Of a DNA stretch of 64,000 nucleotides, positions 36,246 to 48,500 are shown piece after piece. Below the pieces are notes generated by a model. The model made no database searches, was not told the origin of the DNA, and saw nothing but the letters and a program-made list of their open reading frames with translations. The position numbers and the translations under genes are program-made. Numbering within the stretch: the first letter of the stretch is position 1; every line of letters begins with the position of its first letter. This stretch comes from Sesamum alatum (taxonomy: Eukaryota; Streptophyta; Magnoliopsida; Lamiales; Pedaliaceae), in contig JACGWO010000005.1 of assembly GCA_034509735.1 (NCBI GenBank), forward strand, positions 38,966,479 to 39,030,478. Direction: 5' to 3'.

Positions 36246-37734
36246 TGAAGATTTTGAGCTGGATTGTAGAGGAGCAGTGCGTCCCGAGTTTGTAGTTGCT
36301 GCTAGGGATTTGATCAACAGATACCGACCAAATATTTTTATAGTTATGGACACAAGAATGAACAGAGATCGAGCTCCTGCTATTATTCATAGACTACCAT
36401 TCTCAGCCTCTATTGTTACGCCATCTAATGGGTTAGCATGAGGTATATGGGTTCTTTGGAATGCAGCAGAGGTTACAATTCAGCAGATACATCAAAATGA
36501 TCGGGCTATACACTTGGAGGTGGAGTTTCCATCACTAAATCAACCTTTCATTATGACTGCACTCTATAACTATCCCCAAGTCCATATGCAAAATCAGGTA
36601 TAGGCTACATTACAGTCATATTTTCATAACAGTTTTAATAAGTCGTGGTGTGTCATTGGTGATTTCAATAATATTCTTCATCCCCGTGAGAAAATCGATG
36701 GTAAATTCTCACACAGTAAATCTGATCTATTCCGAGATTGCTTGACTAATTGTGAACTGTTAGATATTGGTTTTAGAGGTCATCCATTTACTTGGAGTAA
36801 CAAAAGATTTGGTAATTCTTATATTTGTGAAAGACTGGATCGTTGTTTAGCTAATATCCTGTGGATCAATTGTTTCCCCAATGCTAAATTGTCTCATCTT
36901 ATTTCCCCGTTTTCGGATCATTCACCGATTCTGTTGGAAATTATTCCTCAAACACGAACACCGAGTAAACAGTTTCGTTTTGAAAATACATGGACGTTAC
37001 ATGACAGTTATCATCTTGTTGTTAAAAATGCTTGGAAACCTTCAGACTCACATGCACTAGATTTAGGATATTATAACAATTACAAATTTGTGAGGGAGAA
37101 GTCTATTTTATGGAAGAAACAAGTGCTTGGTAATTTAGATGTCCTTATTAATGGATTATATGGGGATCTAGCTGATATTAAACTGAGAACATCTACCATT
37201 ATAGATACAACAATTCTTTTTCAGGAGAAACTGTTAGAGAAACGGTTGAGAGATTTACTAAACCAAAAAAATTATTATTGGCAACAAAGGGCTAAGGCAC
37301 ATTGGTTTCAATTTGGGGATCAGAATACCTCATATTTTCATGCACGGGCTACTAATAGGATGAGAATGAATCTGATTCAGGGGATTAAAAATGATAATAA
37401 CCAATGGATTTATGATACTGAAAATATTTTACTGGCATTTAAGAATCATTTTGAGAATATTAGTACTCAACCGTCTTCATTTCCTTCTATGTTTGAGGCT
37501 AATCAATTTTTTAATGGCACAGTGCAGAAACTATCACAGTTGCAACAGAACTCATTGATTAAACCAATTTTAGATGATGAGATTTATGCGGCTTTAAGAC
37601 GTATTGGTCCTAATAAATCGCCGGGACCGGATGGTTTTAATTCCTTTTTTTTGCTACTTATTGGGAAACTGTTAAGGAACAAATTATCAAAATTAAAAGC
37701 TTTTTTCACAATGGTATTTTACCTTCTCACATAA
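36246..37734 (+). pseudogene. LINE endonuclease and start of the RT domain, broken
   Basis: It begins MKILSW, the usual start of the plant L1 endonuclease. A one-base loss at about 36262 shifts the frame. In-frame stops lie at 36439-36441 (TGA) and 36601-36603 (TAG). The endonuclease core is still readable: VIGDFNNIL (near 36650), then GHPFTWSNKRF and the SDHSPILL catalytic end near 36910-36940. RT finger motif PNKSPGPDGF is near 37610. A second frameshift lies in the T8 run at 37643-37652. Confidence 0.9.
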
Positions 37735-38471
37735 ACTAAACAGAAATGATTTTTATTCCTAAAAGACCTTCGGCTTATAAGGTTAATCTGTTTAGACCTA
37801 TTAGTCTTTGTAATACTGTGTATAAGATTATCTCAAATATTTTGGTTGCTAGACTGAAGCCTTTGATGAATGAGTTAATCTCACCATACCAGAATGCTTT
37901 TGTTCCTAACAGGCTAATATATGATAACATCATTATGGCACATGAAATGTTACATTCAATGAAATCTAACAAAGGTAAACAGTTTTGTATGGCTTTAAAG
38001 TTGGATCTTGAAAAGGCCTATGACAAGCTGGATTGGAGCTATATAACATTTTGTTTAAAACAATATAATTTTCCACAAGAATTTAGTGATTGGATTATGA
38101 AATGTGTTACATATGTTTCCTTCCATGTTCGTATTAACGGACAAAGATCTAATTCTTGGAATCCTACTAAAGGAATTCGGCAAGGTGATCCTCTATCACC
38201 TTATATATTCATTATGTGTCTTGAACCGCTCATCCAAAAGATAATCACTGATTTACATCTTAAATTGTTTGATGCTATGAAATCTTGTCAGCAGGGTCCC
38301 CCGATTCCTATATTATGTTATGCTGACGATTGTCTTATGTTCTTAAAAGCTAACCATAAAACTATTGGATATACCAAAGAGTTTCTAGAAAACTTTGCTA
38401 AATTTCTGAACAGACAGTTTGTTGGGAAAAGTCTAAATTTATGTTATCGCCTAATTGTACTAACAGCTTGA
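37735..38471 (+). pseudogene. LINE reverse transcriptase core, broken
   Basis: An in-frame TAA lies near 37735. After it the frame is open through FRPISLCNTVYKIISNILVA (RT motif 2 region), KLDLEKAYDKLDW (first catalytic Asp), GIRQGDPLSPY and the YADD box at 38319-38330. Both catalytic Asp of YADD are kept. The frame is lost again near 38420 by a shift, ending at 38471. Confidence 0.93.
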
Positions 38472-40048
38472 AAAGAGGAATTTGTGATGCTTTAGGAATT
38501 GCTTCTAGCTCTAGTCAAGATAAATACTGGGCCTTCCTTATGTTATGGGTAGAATGAAAAAGTCAGAATTTCACAACATTATTGAAAAGATTGAGCACCG
38601 TATCAATACATGGTATAATAAATTTCTGTCATACTCGTGAAGGGAAGTTTTAATAAGACATGTTATCAATACGATTCCTCTCTACTATATGAATGTGTTT
38701 AAAATTCCATCAGGTGTTATTGATAATATTAATAAATTGAGTAAACGTTTTTTATGGAACTCTAGTCTTGGACATAAAAAACAGAGTTTAGTTAACTGGG
38801 AACAATGTTGTATGTCTAAATGTAAAGGGGGTCTAGGTTTTAGAAATCTTTCAATTCTGAATAAAGCATGTCTCATGCGCTTAGGATGGCGTTTACATTA
38901 TGAAGATACATCACTTTGTATGCAATTACTAAGGACTAAGTATTTGAAAAACTCTAATTTTCTGAATACAAAATATAAACCGCATAATAGCTATATATGA
39001 AAGAATATTTGTAAAACTGTTTCTTTAGTGAAGGACTCTATAAAATGGATTATTGGTAATGGACAGAATATTAACATTTGGTCTGATATTTGGTGTGGTC
39101 AGTTTACTTTGGAATCTCAGGTTCAATTTATTCCTCCAGATACTCAGATGTTAAAGGTTAGTGCACTTATTAATAATGAAAAGAATTGGAACCTGAATGC
39201 TATTGCACATTTGATTCCTGATTGTTATTACCAACATATTACTGCATTACCTATCCCTATAACACAACAGACTGATTCGTTTACATGGAATTGGGATAGA
39301 CTAGGTAGATTTAGCATTAAAAGTGCTTATACTTGGCTATCAAATGTTGAGAGTTTTGACATCTCCCCACATCTACCATGGAATACTCTGTGGAAAATGA
39401 AGGTTTTACCAAAAGTCTGTTTTTTCACATGGTTATTGAGCCATCAAAGTCTGCCTAATGCGGAGTTCTTATACAAACGGAAAAGACTTCAATCTCCTAT
39501 CTGTTCTTTATGTTCTGAGGAAGTAGAAGACATATCACATACTTTTGTTAATTGTAGTTTTTTTCGAATATTTGCTAATCATTATCTACCAGAAATTCAA
39601 CTTCTTAAAGATACCAACATTTTGATAATACTCCATACACTTTGTAACGTACAAGCAATTTTTGGTTATTTATACTTTGTGGCTTATCTGGCAGAACAGA
39701 AATGCATTCATCTTCAACAACAGTAATATTAACATAGAGAATATATGGAGAACTACGAATCTACTAACAAATCTCTCTATGTCGAGCATTTCAAGTATGG
39801 AAAATACAAGACATACCTTTCATGTTCTTTGTAAGTGGAAACCGCCACCAAACCCTTGGTACAAATTGAATGTGGACGGCTCTTTTCTAGGGAATCCAGG
39901 TCAGGCAGGAAGCGGAGGAATCATAAGAAATTCAGATGGGGGATTTGTGCTCGCGTTATCAGAATTTCTGGGAAAACAAACGAATAACATAGTTGAATGT
40001 TGGGCATTCCGAATAGTCGAGAAAAGAACAGGGTTGCGGACCTCCTAG
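38472..40048 (+). pseudogene. LINE C-terminal part: zf-RVT and RNase H, broken
   Basis: Several stops (for example TGA near 38638 and 38998) separate recognisable pieces. The zinc-binding zf-RVT region is at about 39300-39570 (Trp-rich, with CSLCSEEVEDISHTFVNC). An RNase H start is at about 39860-39990 (LNVDGSFLGNPGQAGSGGI). The RNase H is cut short: sequence jumps from the NNIVE motif directly to the NRVADLL motif near the C-terminus, so the middle, including later catalytic residues, has been deleted around 40000-40030. Confidence 0.85.
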
Positions 40049-40534
40049 CTTAATCCTCTGCAGCAACCAAATCAGAAAGGCAAATCTTTTTGGAACCGCC
40101 GGATTTCTTACGAGATTTGGTGGAATCGGCAAGGGTTTCTATTGTACTCGTCTCACGACAGCACCTTGTGTATTGTCCTTTGATTTGCTATAAATAAAAT
40201 ATCTTCTCATTTTTTTGTTCAAAAAAATGAAGAAAACTCGTTTTTATTTCCCTGTTACGCAACATGGCCTAATCGTGTTCTTTGACATGGCCAAACCATC
40301 TTCACGGCCTGGTCGTGTTGAGCAACACAACCGTATTCTCTAACTCTATGATTTTAACCCCAATTTTAACGATTGCATACCGTACAATTTTTCAGTCTAA
40401 TAACCAAAATCGCATCTAAAAAAGATTAAGGATCAAAATCAATTTAGTGGCAAAATATAGGGACCAAAAGCATAATTCACCCAAAGTTTGTTGTGCTAAA
40501 ATTCGATCGATCTTACGTAAATATGCCTGTTTTT

Positions 40535-40812
40535 GAGTTAGAAGCGATCAATTTTATTAATTGAAATAAAGCGATTATAATCAGTCATGTCAGTATCAAT
40601 ATTGGACAAAGACAATACAACAATTATATCGACAATATCACAAACTAACATCTTGTTATTACAACAACAAATAAACCCACTATACAGTAGAAATAATATC
40701 ACAAATAAGCCTACTATACAGTAGAAACATCAACCCATATATACAGGTTCGTACCCACGACCATTAACATCATGGGACCTCAGCTTCGTCAACTGAGCTA
40801 TGCCTCATTGGC
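40535..40812 (-). mobile_element. tRNA-derived SINE, copy F, with internal duplication
   Basis: A minus-strand copy with box A near 40800 (TAGCTCAGTTGACGAAGCTG) and box B near 40750. Direct repeats TAAATATGC(C/A)TGTTTT at 40518-40533 and 40813-40828 are a 16-bp target-site duplication. A 34-bp tandem duplication (units starting at 40668 and 40702 on the plus strand) is shared with copy G. Confidence 0.85.
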
Positions 40813-41302
40813 TAAATATGCATGTTTTCAATAATTGAAATATTAAACAATATAAATTATATGTACAAGTAAAATTTATTTATTTTATTTCAAACTATTC
40901 GGAAATTGTTGATCTATTGGATTATCAAGTAAAGTTAATTATTACAATTAATTATTAAAATTAAGAAACGCAGTATTCCTCCGCTAGAAAACTGATTAAA
41001 ATTAAGTTGTCCTATTCTTGTTGCATTTTCGTTGAGTTGGTTAGGTCAAATTTGATGACCTAACTACCATACAATTTAAAACTAACACCCTCTCTAAAAA
41101 TAAAAATAAAAATTAAAAACACGCACACTTGGCAGACACCTTCGTGATGACCATCATCATGATACTTAACATTCATTCTAGGAAGTAATGATAATTAATT
41201 ATTGGACGTAACGTACTAATCCACCCTCTCTCTCACACACACTCACACACAGTAGAAAGATCCTTGATTTTGTGCATATCCTTAAAATCCATCATATGAC
41301 TT

Positions 41303-41729
41303 GGGGTAAATTATATCTATTTTCTCTAAAATTTGACATAATTACAAATACTTTCTCGTTATTTGAAAAATTATAAATATCCCCTGAAGTTTGTAACCAT
41401 TTAACAAATAATCCATTTCCATTAATTTTTATGAGTGAACTGACCAAAATACCCTTATACACTGAATTATTTTTATTTCATTCTTAAAAAAAATTAGACT
41501 ACAATGTGCAGGGAGATGTTTCTTAAGTTTTCTACGCAGAGGAGCAATAATACAATTTGCCTTGCCCGATTTTTCTATAATTTTAATAAAAATTTCAAGG
41601 GGAAAATGGTCAATTTCAGGCCTTTAATTAAAAATTACAAACTTCAAGGGGGTATTTGTAATTTTTCAAACAATAAGAGAGTACTTATAATTATGCCAAA
41701 TCTCAGGGGAGGTAGATGTAATTTATCCT
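41303..41729. mobile_element. foldback element, best copy of its family
   Basis: The left arm GGGGTAAATTATATCTATTT... and ATTTGACATAATTACAAATA is mirrored on the right by ATAATTATGCCAAATCTCAG and GGTAGATGTAATTTATCC. The arms are about 95 bp at roughly 85% identity by eye. The spacer of about 230 bp is not coding. Worn relatives: 6385-6750, 23222-23425, 23590-24010, 32890-33320, 52431-52540 (half) and 56370-56560. Confidence 0.65.
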
Positions 41730-42529
41730 ATGCTTTAAGAAAAACATCCCTAAGTAACATTGTCTTCACTTTACCATTATCTCCCAGTTCGAATTTTTTA
41801 TTTCAAATCAAGAATAATTACATTTACGTCTCAAATTTATGATCTGTTTATACAAATCACCATCGACCTTAAATAACTAAAGAAATGACCCCTAAGGACA
41901 AAAAAGATAAGATAATTTATGTAATAATATTGATATTTTTAGAGGATGTACGTTTAATTTGTTCAACAATAGGAATAATTTGTGTAAATAATGTATAATG
42001 TTTCTGGTGGTGTATGCGTAACTAACATATGCAATAGAAAATCTTTTTTTGTTCTTGAAATGAAAATCTGAATTATATGTATATATATATATATATCCAT
42101 AGAAAATCCAGAAATGATTGATCAATTAAACATGCCGTGTAGGGGATGCAATTGTAGATGTGAAATCATTTATTGCAGAGACACGACAGGAAGATGTTAA
42201 CATAAGAGAAAATTTGATTTGTACATTAACTTGTAGCCATATTTTCTTGCAAGGATAACAACCAGACCATATGCACTCATATGTTGCACAAACTGAAGGA
42301 AACATTGATTAAACCAAAAAGGAAAAACAGAGAAACTATGTCCTAAAACCTAAAAACAAAGTTCAAAACTATCCACGAAAAGGGGAAAAAGGAATAAGCA
42401 TGACCGTTCGATCTTTCAAAATGATTATGTATCGGACCTCAATTTGATCATGTAATACCCACGTACACCTTCCCGCACAGTATCCCACCTCCCCTTGCCG
42501 GGGGAGAACTGTTCTTCTACGTAGAGTAA
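41730..42529. other. spacer and 3' flank of the MASS gene
   Basis: A worn foldback repeat at about 41805-42030 (AATAATTACATTTACGTCTC at the left) contains an AT microsatellite at 42078-42096. The part nearest 42530 should hold the 3'UTR of the minus-strand MASS gene. Confidence 0.4.
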
Positions 42530-42892
42530 TCACATCACGCGCTTACCGGACTTGGGCGGCCGGCGGCGCGTCTTGTTATTTTTCCCAAAAGCACCGCATA
42601 AACCACAAGCCGAAACCCTGGGAGATGGCGGCTCCACCGCTGGCGAGACTCTTCCTGTGCGGAATCCGCGTCCGCCGTTGGATCGGTTCCTCTCGATCGT
42701 TAATCCGGCTGCTCGAGACGGATTCCCGGCGGCTGGTTCTTCTTTGTTTTGGTGTTGGGGTTTGTTGTTCTTATCTTCTTTCCGTTGGTTGGCGAGCTGA
42801 TTGAGTTCTCCAGACAGGAATTTGTCGTCCCATACCAATCCCGAGGAACCTTGTCTCCTAAATGATACTTCGGATCTCTGCAAACCTGCCAT
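42530..42892 (-). CDS. MASS1: MAPK-substrate protein of the MASS family
   Basis: A single exon of 120 residues. MAGLQRS at the start, FRRQGSSGLVWDD (11-23) and SPAVEPPSPRVSACGLCGAF (83-102) match, from memory, Arabidopsis At1g80180 (MASS1) and its duplicate At1g15400. Ser83-Pro and Ser90-Pro are candidate MAP-kinase sites; MASS proteins act downstream of MAPK signalling, with a role in the stomatal lineage reported. The middle is Asn/Lys/Arg-rich and probably disordered, the C-terminus is basic, and there is no membrane segment. I use the ATG at 42892; the codon before it is TTG. Confidence 0.88.
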   Translation of the reverse strand: MAGLQRSEVSFRRQGSSGLVWDDKFLSGELNQLANQRKEDKNNKPQHQNKEEPAAGNPSRAAGLTIERNRSNGGRGFRTGRVSPAVEPPSPRVSACGLCGAFGKNNKTRRRPPKSGKRVM

Positions 42893-43180
42893 CAAAATCT
42901 CTGCCTCCTCTCTCTCTCCTCTCTCTCTCTCTGTCTCTCTCTCTCTCGAGGTTTTGGAGTTTGTCTAGAGATTTCTTGGACAGAGGCTGTGAATTATTAG
43001 GAAGGCCACTGCAGGGGTGTTTCGGGGCTAGGCCTTTTTCTTATGATGTGTGGATATATATGTATACTATATATGTTTGTATGTATATTTTTATTTATTT
43101 ATAAATATATACATAATACATGCTTTCCTTTGTCTGAATATGTATGTCTATGGTGCATATGGAATGGTATAATATGGTTG
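42893..43180 (-). promoter_or_regulatory. leader and promoter region of the MASS gene
   Basis: A CT microsatellite (plus strand 42904-42947) lies directly upstream of the ATG. On the gene's own strand this is a GA-rich leader or GAGA-type motif. AT-rich TATA-like sequence lies at 43055-43110. Confidence 0.4.
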
Positions 43181-43340
43181 GTTGGTTTAATTTTCATTTC
43201 ATTTTATTGTTGGGTGGGGTGGGTTTGAGATAGGTTGGGACAAACCGGAGACTCGTCCCGGTTGGTTTAATTTTCATTTCATTTTATTGTTGGGTGGGGT
43301 GGGTTTGAGATAGGTTGGGACAGACTGGAGACTCGTCCCA
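43181..43340. repeat. 80-bp tandem duplication
   Basis: Two adjacent 80-bp units (43181-43260 and 43261-43340), each with GTTGGTTTAATTTTCATTTC and ending in GGAGACTCGTCCC. They differ at only about three positions, so the duplication is recent. The G-rich content (GGGTGGGGTGGG) resembles hAT subterminal repeats, and 43181-43730 may be a hAT-like relic ending in GCCCGACCCC. Confidence 0.85.
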
Positions 43341-43730
43341 TTTTGTGTAAGGAAAATTTGGACCAGAACTCGTCTCGAAAACCCATTGTACTTCCCCTCG
43401 AAACTCATAACCCGCCTTGACCTGGTTAAATATTTCAATTTTTTTTCAAATTTTAAAATAATAAATATTTTCTTAAAATTACATGAAACCGTTCATATGA
43501 ACTACAAAAAAGAATTTAGAGTGGTGACACTCGCTCAAAACTCAAAATTTTAAAATTTTAAAAATAAATTAATTATTAATAATTATTATGTTTTGGGTTT
43601 GGGACGGGTCCGTAACACAACCCACTTTGGAACTCGAATTATTCAACTAATTCTGAGACCCATTTAATTGAAAATGAATCAAATCGGAGCGGGGGCCTGG
43701 TTTGCCCGACCCCTTGCTGCGCATAGTTTA

Positions 43731-44078
43731 ATCACTTTGTAATATAAGGAGTTGTATTGTTTTTTATTTAAAAATTATAACTTAAATTAAATTTATTATT
43801 TAATTATAAATAGAAGAGACAAAAAAGCATAAAAGATTGCATCAACGTAAAATTTGAATAGTTAAATTATAGCTTAATTTGGTGTTTCAAAAAGTAGTTA
43901 TTAATTATAATATTAGTCCATGCATTCAATTTTTTAAAAACAAACATTTACTTAGTAATCCATTGCTTTTATCTTATTTATTTTTAAAATAATTTATCAC
44001 AATTGGAAATAATCCAATCCAAGTTGAGCTTCACATCTATGTATGTACATAATTGCAACTACATGCATGCATGTATGC

Positions 44079-44146
<68 letters not shown>

Positions 44147-44290
44147 AGGTTTGATTGTGAAGATTAGAGATGATAATGTGATATTGGTTGGTTGGAAGAA
44201 GAGGTCACAAGAACCCAACTTAGTCAATGCCTTCAATACCTTTGTTTTTCATAATTTAATACTTTTGGCATATTTTAGAAAATTATATTA
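43731..44290. other. gene-free spacer with a compound microsatellite
   Basis: (AT)n followed by (AG)n at about 44082-44140. Nothing else is recognisable. Confidence 0.6.
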
Positions 44291-44575
44291 ATTAAAGTAA
44301 TTTATATTGACATCCTTTAAAGATGGATCTACATACACAAACACTCCATATTATTTTAAAAATTATAAAATTACCCCCTGAGGTTGTAATGTCCTGGTTC
44401 TAAATTAAAACTACACACTTTATTTAGAGACAAAAGCTTACACAACGATCGATTTAAAAATATTACATTAACACCCCTTCAGAGGGTGTATCTATAATTT
44501 GTAAAAGGCAAAGAAATATTTGTGTATTTGACCTAACCTTAAGGGGTATTAATATAATTTACAGATAATTAATTA
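44291..44575. repeat. worn foldback element
   Basis: TATTGACATCCTTTAAAGAT at the left and CTTAAGGGGTATTAATATAA at the right, with inner arms TACACAAACACTCC and GGCAAAGAAATATTTGTGTA. Related to the copy at about 918-1190. Ends approximate. Confidence 0.45.
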
Positions 44576-44798
44576 TGATGACGAAAGGGATCAATAAATT
44601 CGAATTTTGTACTACTTACTCTACTATTCCTTATTCATGGTCATGACATGTTTGTTATTTTTTTTCCCACAAATTTATTATTTTGTTTTTGGCAATTGAC
44701 TTATATGCTTAATGTTTCACTAATTCATAATTATTATCATACATGTGGTGTGTATATATATTGGTAAAATGTTGATCTTTGATATAAATTTTAGAATT

Positions 44799-45079
44799 GG
44801 GATAATTACATTTACACCCCTAACCTATGGTCTATTTATACAAATTATTCCTGTCTTTTAAATAATTACACATGTACACCCACTAGAATGTAAGCATCTT
44901 TTACACAAACCACCCTTATTGTTTTAGAAAATAACACTTACAACCATCAAAAGTATTGATATTATTACACAAACTATTCCTATTTTTTGACTATCAATGG
45001 TAGTTTATGTAATTACGCAAAAGGCAGAGGTGGTTTGTGTAAATAAACTATAAATCAAGGGTGTAAATGTAATTATCCC
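44799..45079. mobile_element. foldback element, well-kept copy
   Basis: The left arm GGGATAATTACATTTACACC and the right arm GGTGTAAATGTAATTATCCC are exact complements. Inner arms (CTATGGTCTATTTATACAAA and its complement) continue the stem. Same family and nearly the same length as the copy nested at 32433-32713. Confidence 0.72.
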
Positions 45080-45335
45080 AAAATTTTAATAATTTTACAC
45101 TAACCCAAAAACATAAAAATAGATTTTTCATGATTTCGATTCTATTATTAAAATTAGCAAGAGAAAGAGAACAAAATGCCAACAAATCAAATCATTGAGA
45201 ATATTATGTGGATGATGGATGAAATCTTGTTGGTGTATATAGTCCAGTGTAGGGGATAATCCGTAGCATATTGATTAGAGGAAATCTAAAGTAATCAAGG
45301 ATAATCATTAACTGTGAATTAAATTTGGGAATTTT

Positions 45336-45510
45336 TTTAGTTAACCAATTGCAATTACATGATGTCAATTATCAATACCAAATATATATAATTAATTAAT
45401 AATTATTATTAAAGTCAACTAAGCTTCACATATTAACGTGATTCGAATTCATAACTTTTTAATCATAAATTTCAATTTCGTCAACTAAACTTAGTCTCGT
45501 TAACTAATAT
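45336..45510 (-). mobile_element. tRNA-derived SINE remnant
   Basis: A minus-strand head near 45505-45430 with a box-A-like AAGTTTAGTTGACGAAATTG and a box-B-like ATGAATTCGAATCACG. A short body (TGATGTCAATTATCAATACC) follows on the plus strand at 45360-45380. Heavily diverged and shortened. Confidence 0.45.
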
Positions 45511-48500
45511 GGGGTTTTATTTATCTATTTTATCCACTTTGTCAACACCTATGGACCTCCAACTCTTTGCCTATTTTCCCCCCTTTCAATAATATAAAAT
45601 TAAATGTTTCTTATTTTTTATATCAACTCGTTTGTGGTTTTTTTTTTTTTTATAATTTATGGATATTGGGTGGTTAAAGAATAAAATATATTTTAAATAT
45701 ATATACAAAAGTCACTAACAATTTTTAGCATTATTTGATAAAATGATAAAAATACACTAATTATAATAGTCTTTAATTAGATAAAACTCAACAATTATTT
45801 TATTTTTTTCAAGAACGATCAACTCCATTTTAGAAACAAATTAAAGTGGTTTAAATACTAAAAAATATTTAAATTAAAATAAATAATAGTATGATAGTTG
45901 CAAGAAAATTATACGATAAGATCATGTAATATTTAATTTTAGACACGGACAGGTAGAGGTGGTAGTATTACGACTTTGTTTGTTATTCGTGGGCGCATGC
46001 AGATGTAGTAACGCGTGAACTTGATCAAATGTTAGGCTAAATTAATAAATCAAAGTGGGGTATTATTCGTCTTCATAGTCAAACACGATTTTAAAATACA
46101 AAAAATAAAAATAAAGGTCGCATTTTGTTTTCAAAAATGGCGGACTTGTTTGTTTCCTAATTTAATTCCCACTTGTGGCAACAATAATTGGCTTGCCTCC
46201 TTTTATGATCCCTTCATAATTAAGCCTTTGAATTCAACCATAAATCCTTTTTCTTTTTTTTAATAAGGTTTGATTTAATGTATTATTCAATATATTCAGA
46301 TTCAAATAATAATTTATTACATCGATATTTTTAAATCATCATGTATGTTCAAAGGTATTGGACATTAGGTCGGGTTTGCGGGATAAATGCAATTTTAGTC
46401 CCTAAACATTGCTACTAAAGCAATTTTGGTCTTCAAACTTTTTGAAGTTGCACTATTAGTTCTCAAACATTCATTTTTGAAGCACTTTTAGTCCTTTCGT
46501 TATATTAGCCGTTATACTTGACGAAAAATTCTTTTTTTTTTTTTTGGTAAAAAATATTATTTTACTCTTACTTTGTGTTATTTTTCAACTTTTAGTCTAA
46601 TACACTTGTTTTCTTTATTGTTTTTCAAACTTAAGAAATAAAAAATAAAAAAATATTAAATTTAAGCAACAAATTTACTATATAAGATGGCGAGAAAGAT
46701 ATGTTCGTAATATAATTAAGGTACGGGCTTATAAACGAGCTAGATTTGAATACTCGATCCACATCTGTGTCAATGTGTTTAAATGATTTAATGTGCACAT
46801 AAATTTATTATTTTATGCAAGATTTATGATTTAACTATTATTTTTCAACTAAAGAAAACAAAAAAATAAAAATTATTATAAAAGTAGACTATATCCCACA
46901 ATTCAACCATAATTCGAATCCTACAAATGCATAATTATTAAATATAAAAAACACAATACTTATATTGTTATTTACACCGATTTTCTCATATGTCAACATT
47001 GTCATTATCACCTTATCAAATCTAAATCAACCCCTAAAAAGGAAACTAAAGAAAAAATCGATGATTGAAATATTTTGAAATCTTGAAATCCAACTAAATG
47101 GATTAACAAACTTAACTCCTATTTTTAATTTCTTACCTAAATACTTATATATTATTGATTTTTTTATAAGAGCGTTAATTACATGATTACATATTTCAAT
47201 AAATTGAACAATAAATCAATTCGATCAGTATGCAAATATCCATACATCTGATGGGACTGGAACTCATGATTTCAAACTTGTTCATGACATTTCAACCTTA
47301 AACACTAGATTTAGACATAATTGGTAAATACTTTTTAAAGCACACTCCCAACTCAAAAACACACCTAAATTCAAACACAAAATCTAATATAAAATTTTTT
47401 GAACTCAAACCGTTGAGCTGTTCTCCAATAGACATGATCGTCTTCAGGTTTTTCCTCTGTTCTTAGACTTTCTCATTGATGGGAAGGTAAAATGAATTTA
47501 ATAAACATTATTCGAAATTAAAATATTTGATTAGAAAGATATAACTTGCTATTTTCATTTTATTTTTTTCCCTTGTTGACGTAAATCACAACGAGTCTTA
47601 CGACACGTATCCATCGGTCTCTCTCGTGATTGCTTTTTGTATGTATTAGTTTATTTTTGTAGTTGGTTGCTTAACGTAACAGATTATAATTAATTAACAA
47701 CTAAACCACCCAAACCACGCCATTAAAATGGAACACGCATGTGTTAGGTTGGTTTTAATTCCAAATTAAACCCATTATTTTGACATAAAATTTAAAATCA
47801 GATGATTTGACTTAGCAATTTATAATAAATCAATCATTCACTCCTGACGTAATTCTCTTAAGGTGCTACAAAAAATAAGATATTTTTTTTTTTCATATCA
47901 TTATGATTGCTAAGAATAAAAAAAAAATTATTAAATTTAAATTCGTCCATTTACAAAATTTGACATTCAAGTCACTTTTTCACCAAAAAGTTGAATTATA
48001 TGAACTTTATGGGTAATAAGGTAAGAAATAATGATACATGACTAAAATAATTTTATACACAAACTTCAGGAACTATATATGACATTAATTCAAAAATAAA
48101 TAAAAACTTCAGCTTTCAAAAAATAGAAAAAGAAACTTTTAAATTGAATTATAAAGCGACGAGTATTTCAGTTAAGTTTCTATAAACATCCCTACAATTG
48201 AACAACGGAAAACAAAACGAAGATCAAATTCGTTACTCGGGTGACACTCTAGTGGTTTGATTTTTAAGATACTTTCTTAAAGGTTTTGTTTCAAATATTG
48301 GGTATGTATTGAGTGGATGTGCGTATAAGGAGAATTATAAAACAAAAAAAAAAAGATGAAAGTCAAAATTCAAATAAACTTGAATCCACTTGAGCTATAA
48401 TTGGAAATTGGGAAAAAGTTAGACATGAACAAGAATCCAACCTAATAATTGGTGTTTTTAACTAGAATTGAACCAAATTTCATAGACAAAAGGGCAATGA

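Larger units (their letters stand above)
35719..40227 (+). mobile_element. 5'-truncated, dead L1-type LINE
   Basis: A non-LTR retrotransposon in order: tail of ORF1, endonuclease, reverse transcriptase, zinc-binding zf-RVT region, RNase H, and a short A-rich end (40216-40227). A 16-bp target-site duplication with one mismatch, ATGAAGAA(G/A)ACTCGTT, lies at 35703-35718 and 40228-40243 and fixes both ends. The 5' end falls inside ORF1, so the copy was truncated during insertion, as is usual for LINEs. It has several frameshifts and stops. No LTRs are present. The reading frame that begins at 35681 starts in host sequence and is therefore not an element start. Confidence 0.9.
34967..40471. mobile_element. 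inverted-repeat element split open by a LINE
   Basis: The left arm (34967-35120) contains GCCATTAAATCGATTTTGGTT and ends near CGATTGTGTTGCTCA. The right arm (40318-40471) is its diverged reverse complement, with GAGCAACACAACCG and CAATTTAGTGGC. The LINE at 35719-40227 lies between them. Removing it would leave a foldback element of roughly 1 kb. It has no coding capacity of its own. Confidence 0.55.

Noticed and set aside
35681..36295. 204-codon frame beginning at 35681 as a separate gene
   Set aside because: Its first 12 codons lie before the LINE insertion point set by the target duplication; the rest is the ORF1 tail and a frameshifted endonuclease start.
42552..43104. Plus-strand frames opposite and beyond the MASS gene
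   Set aside because: One is antisense to the MASS coding region; the other depends on the CT microsatellite.
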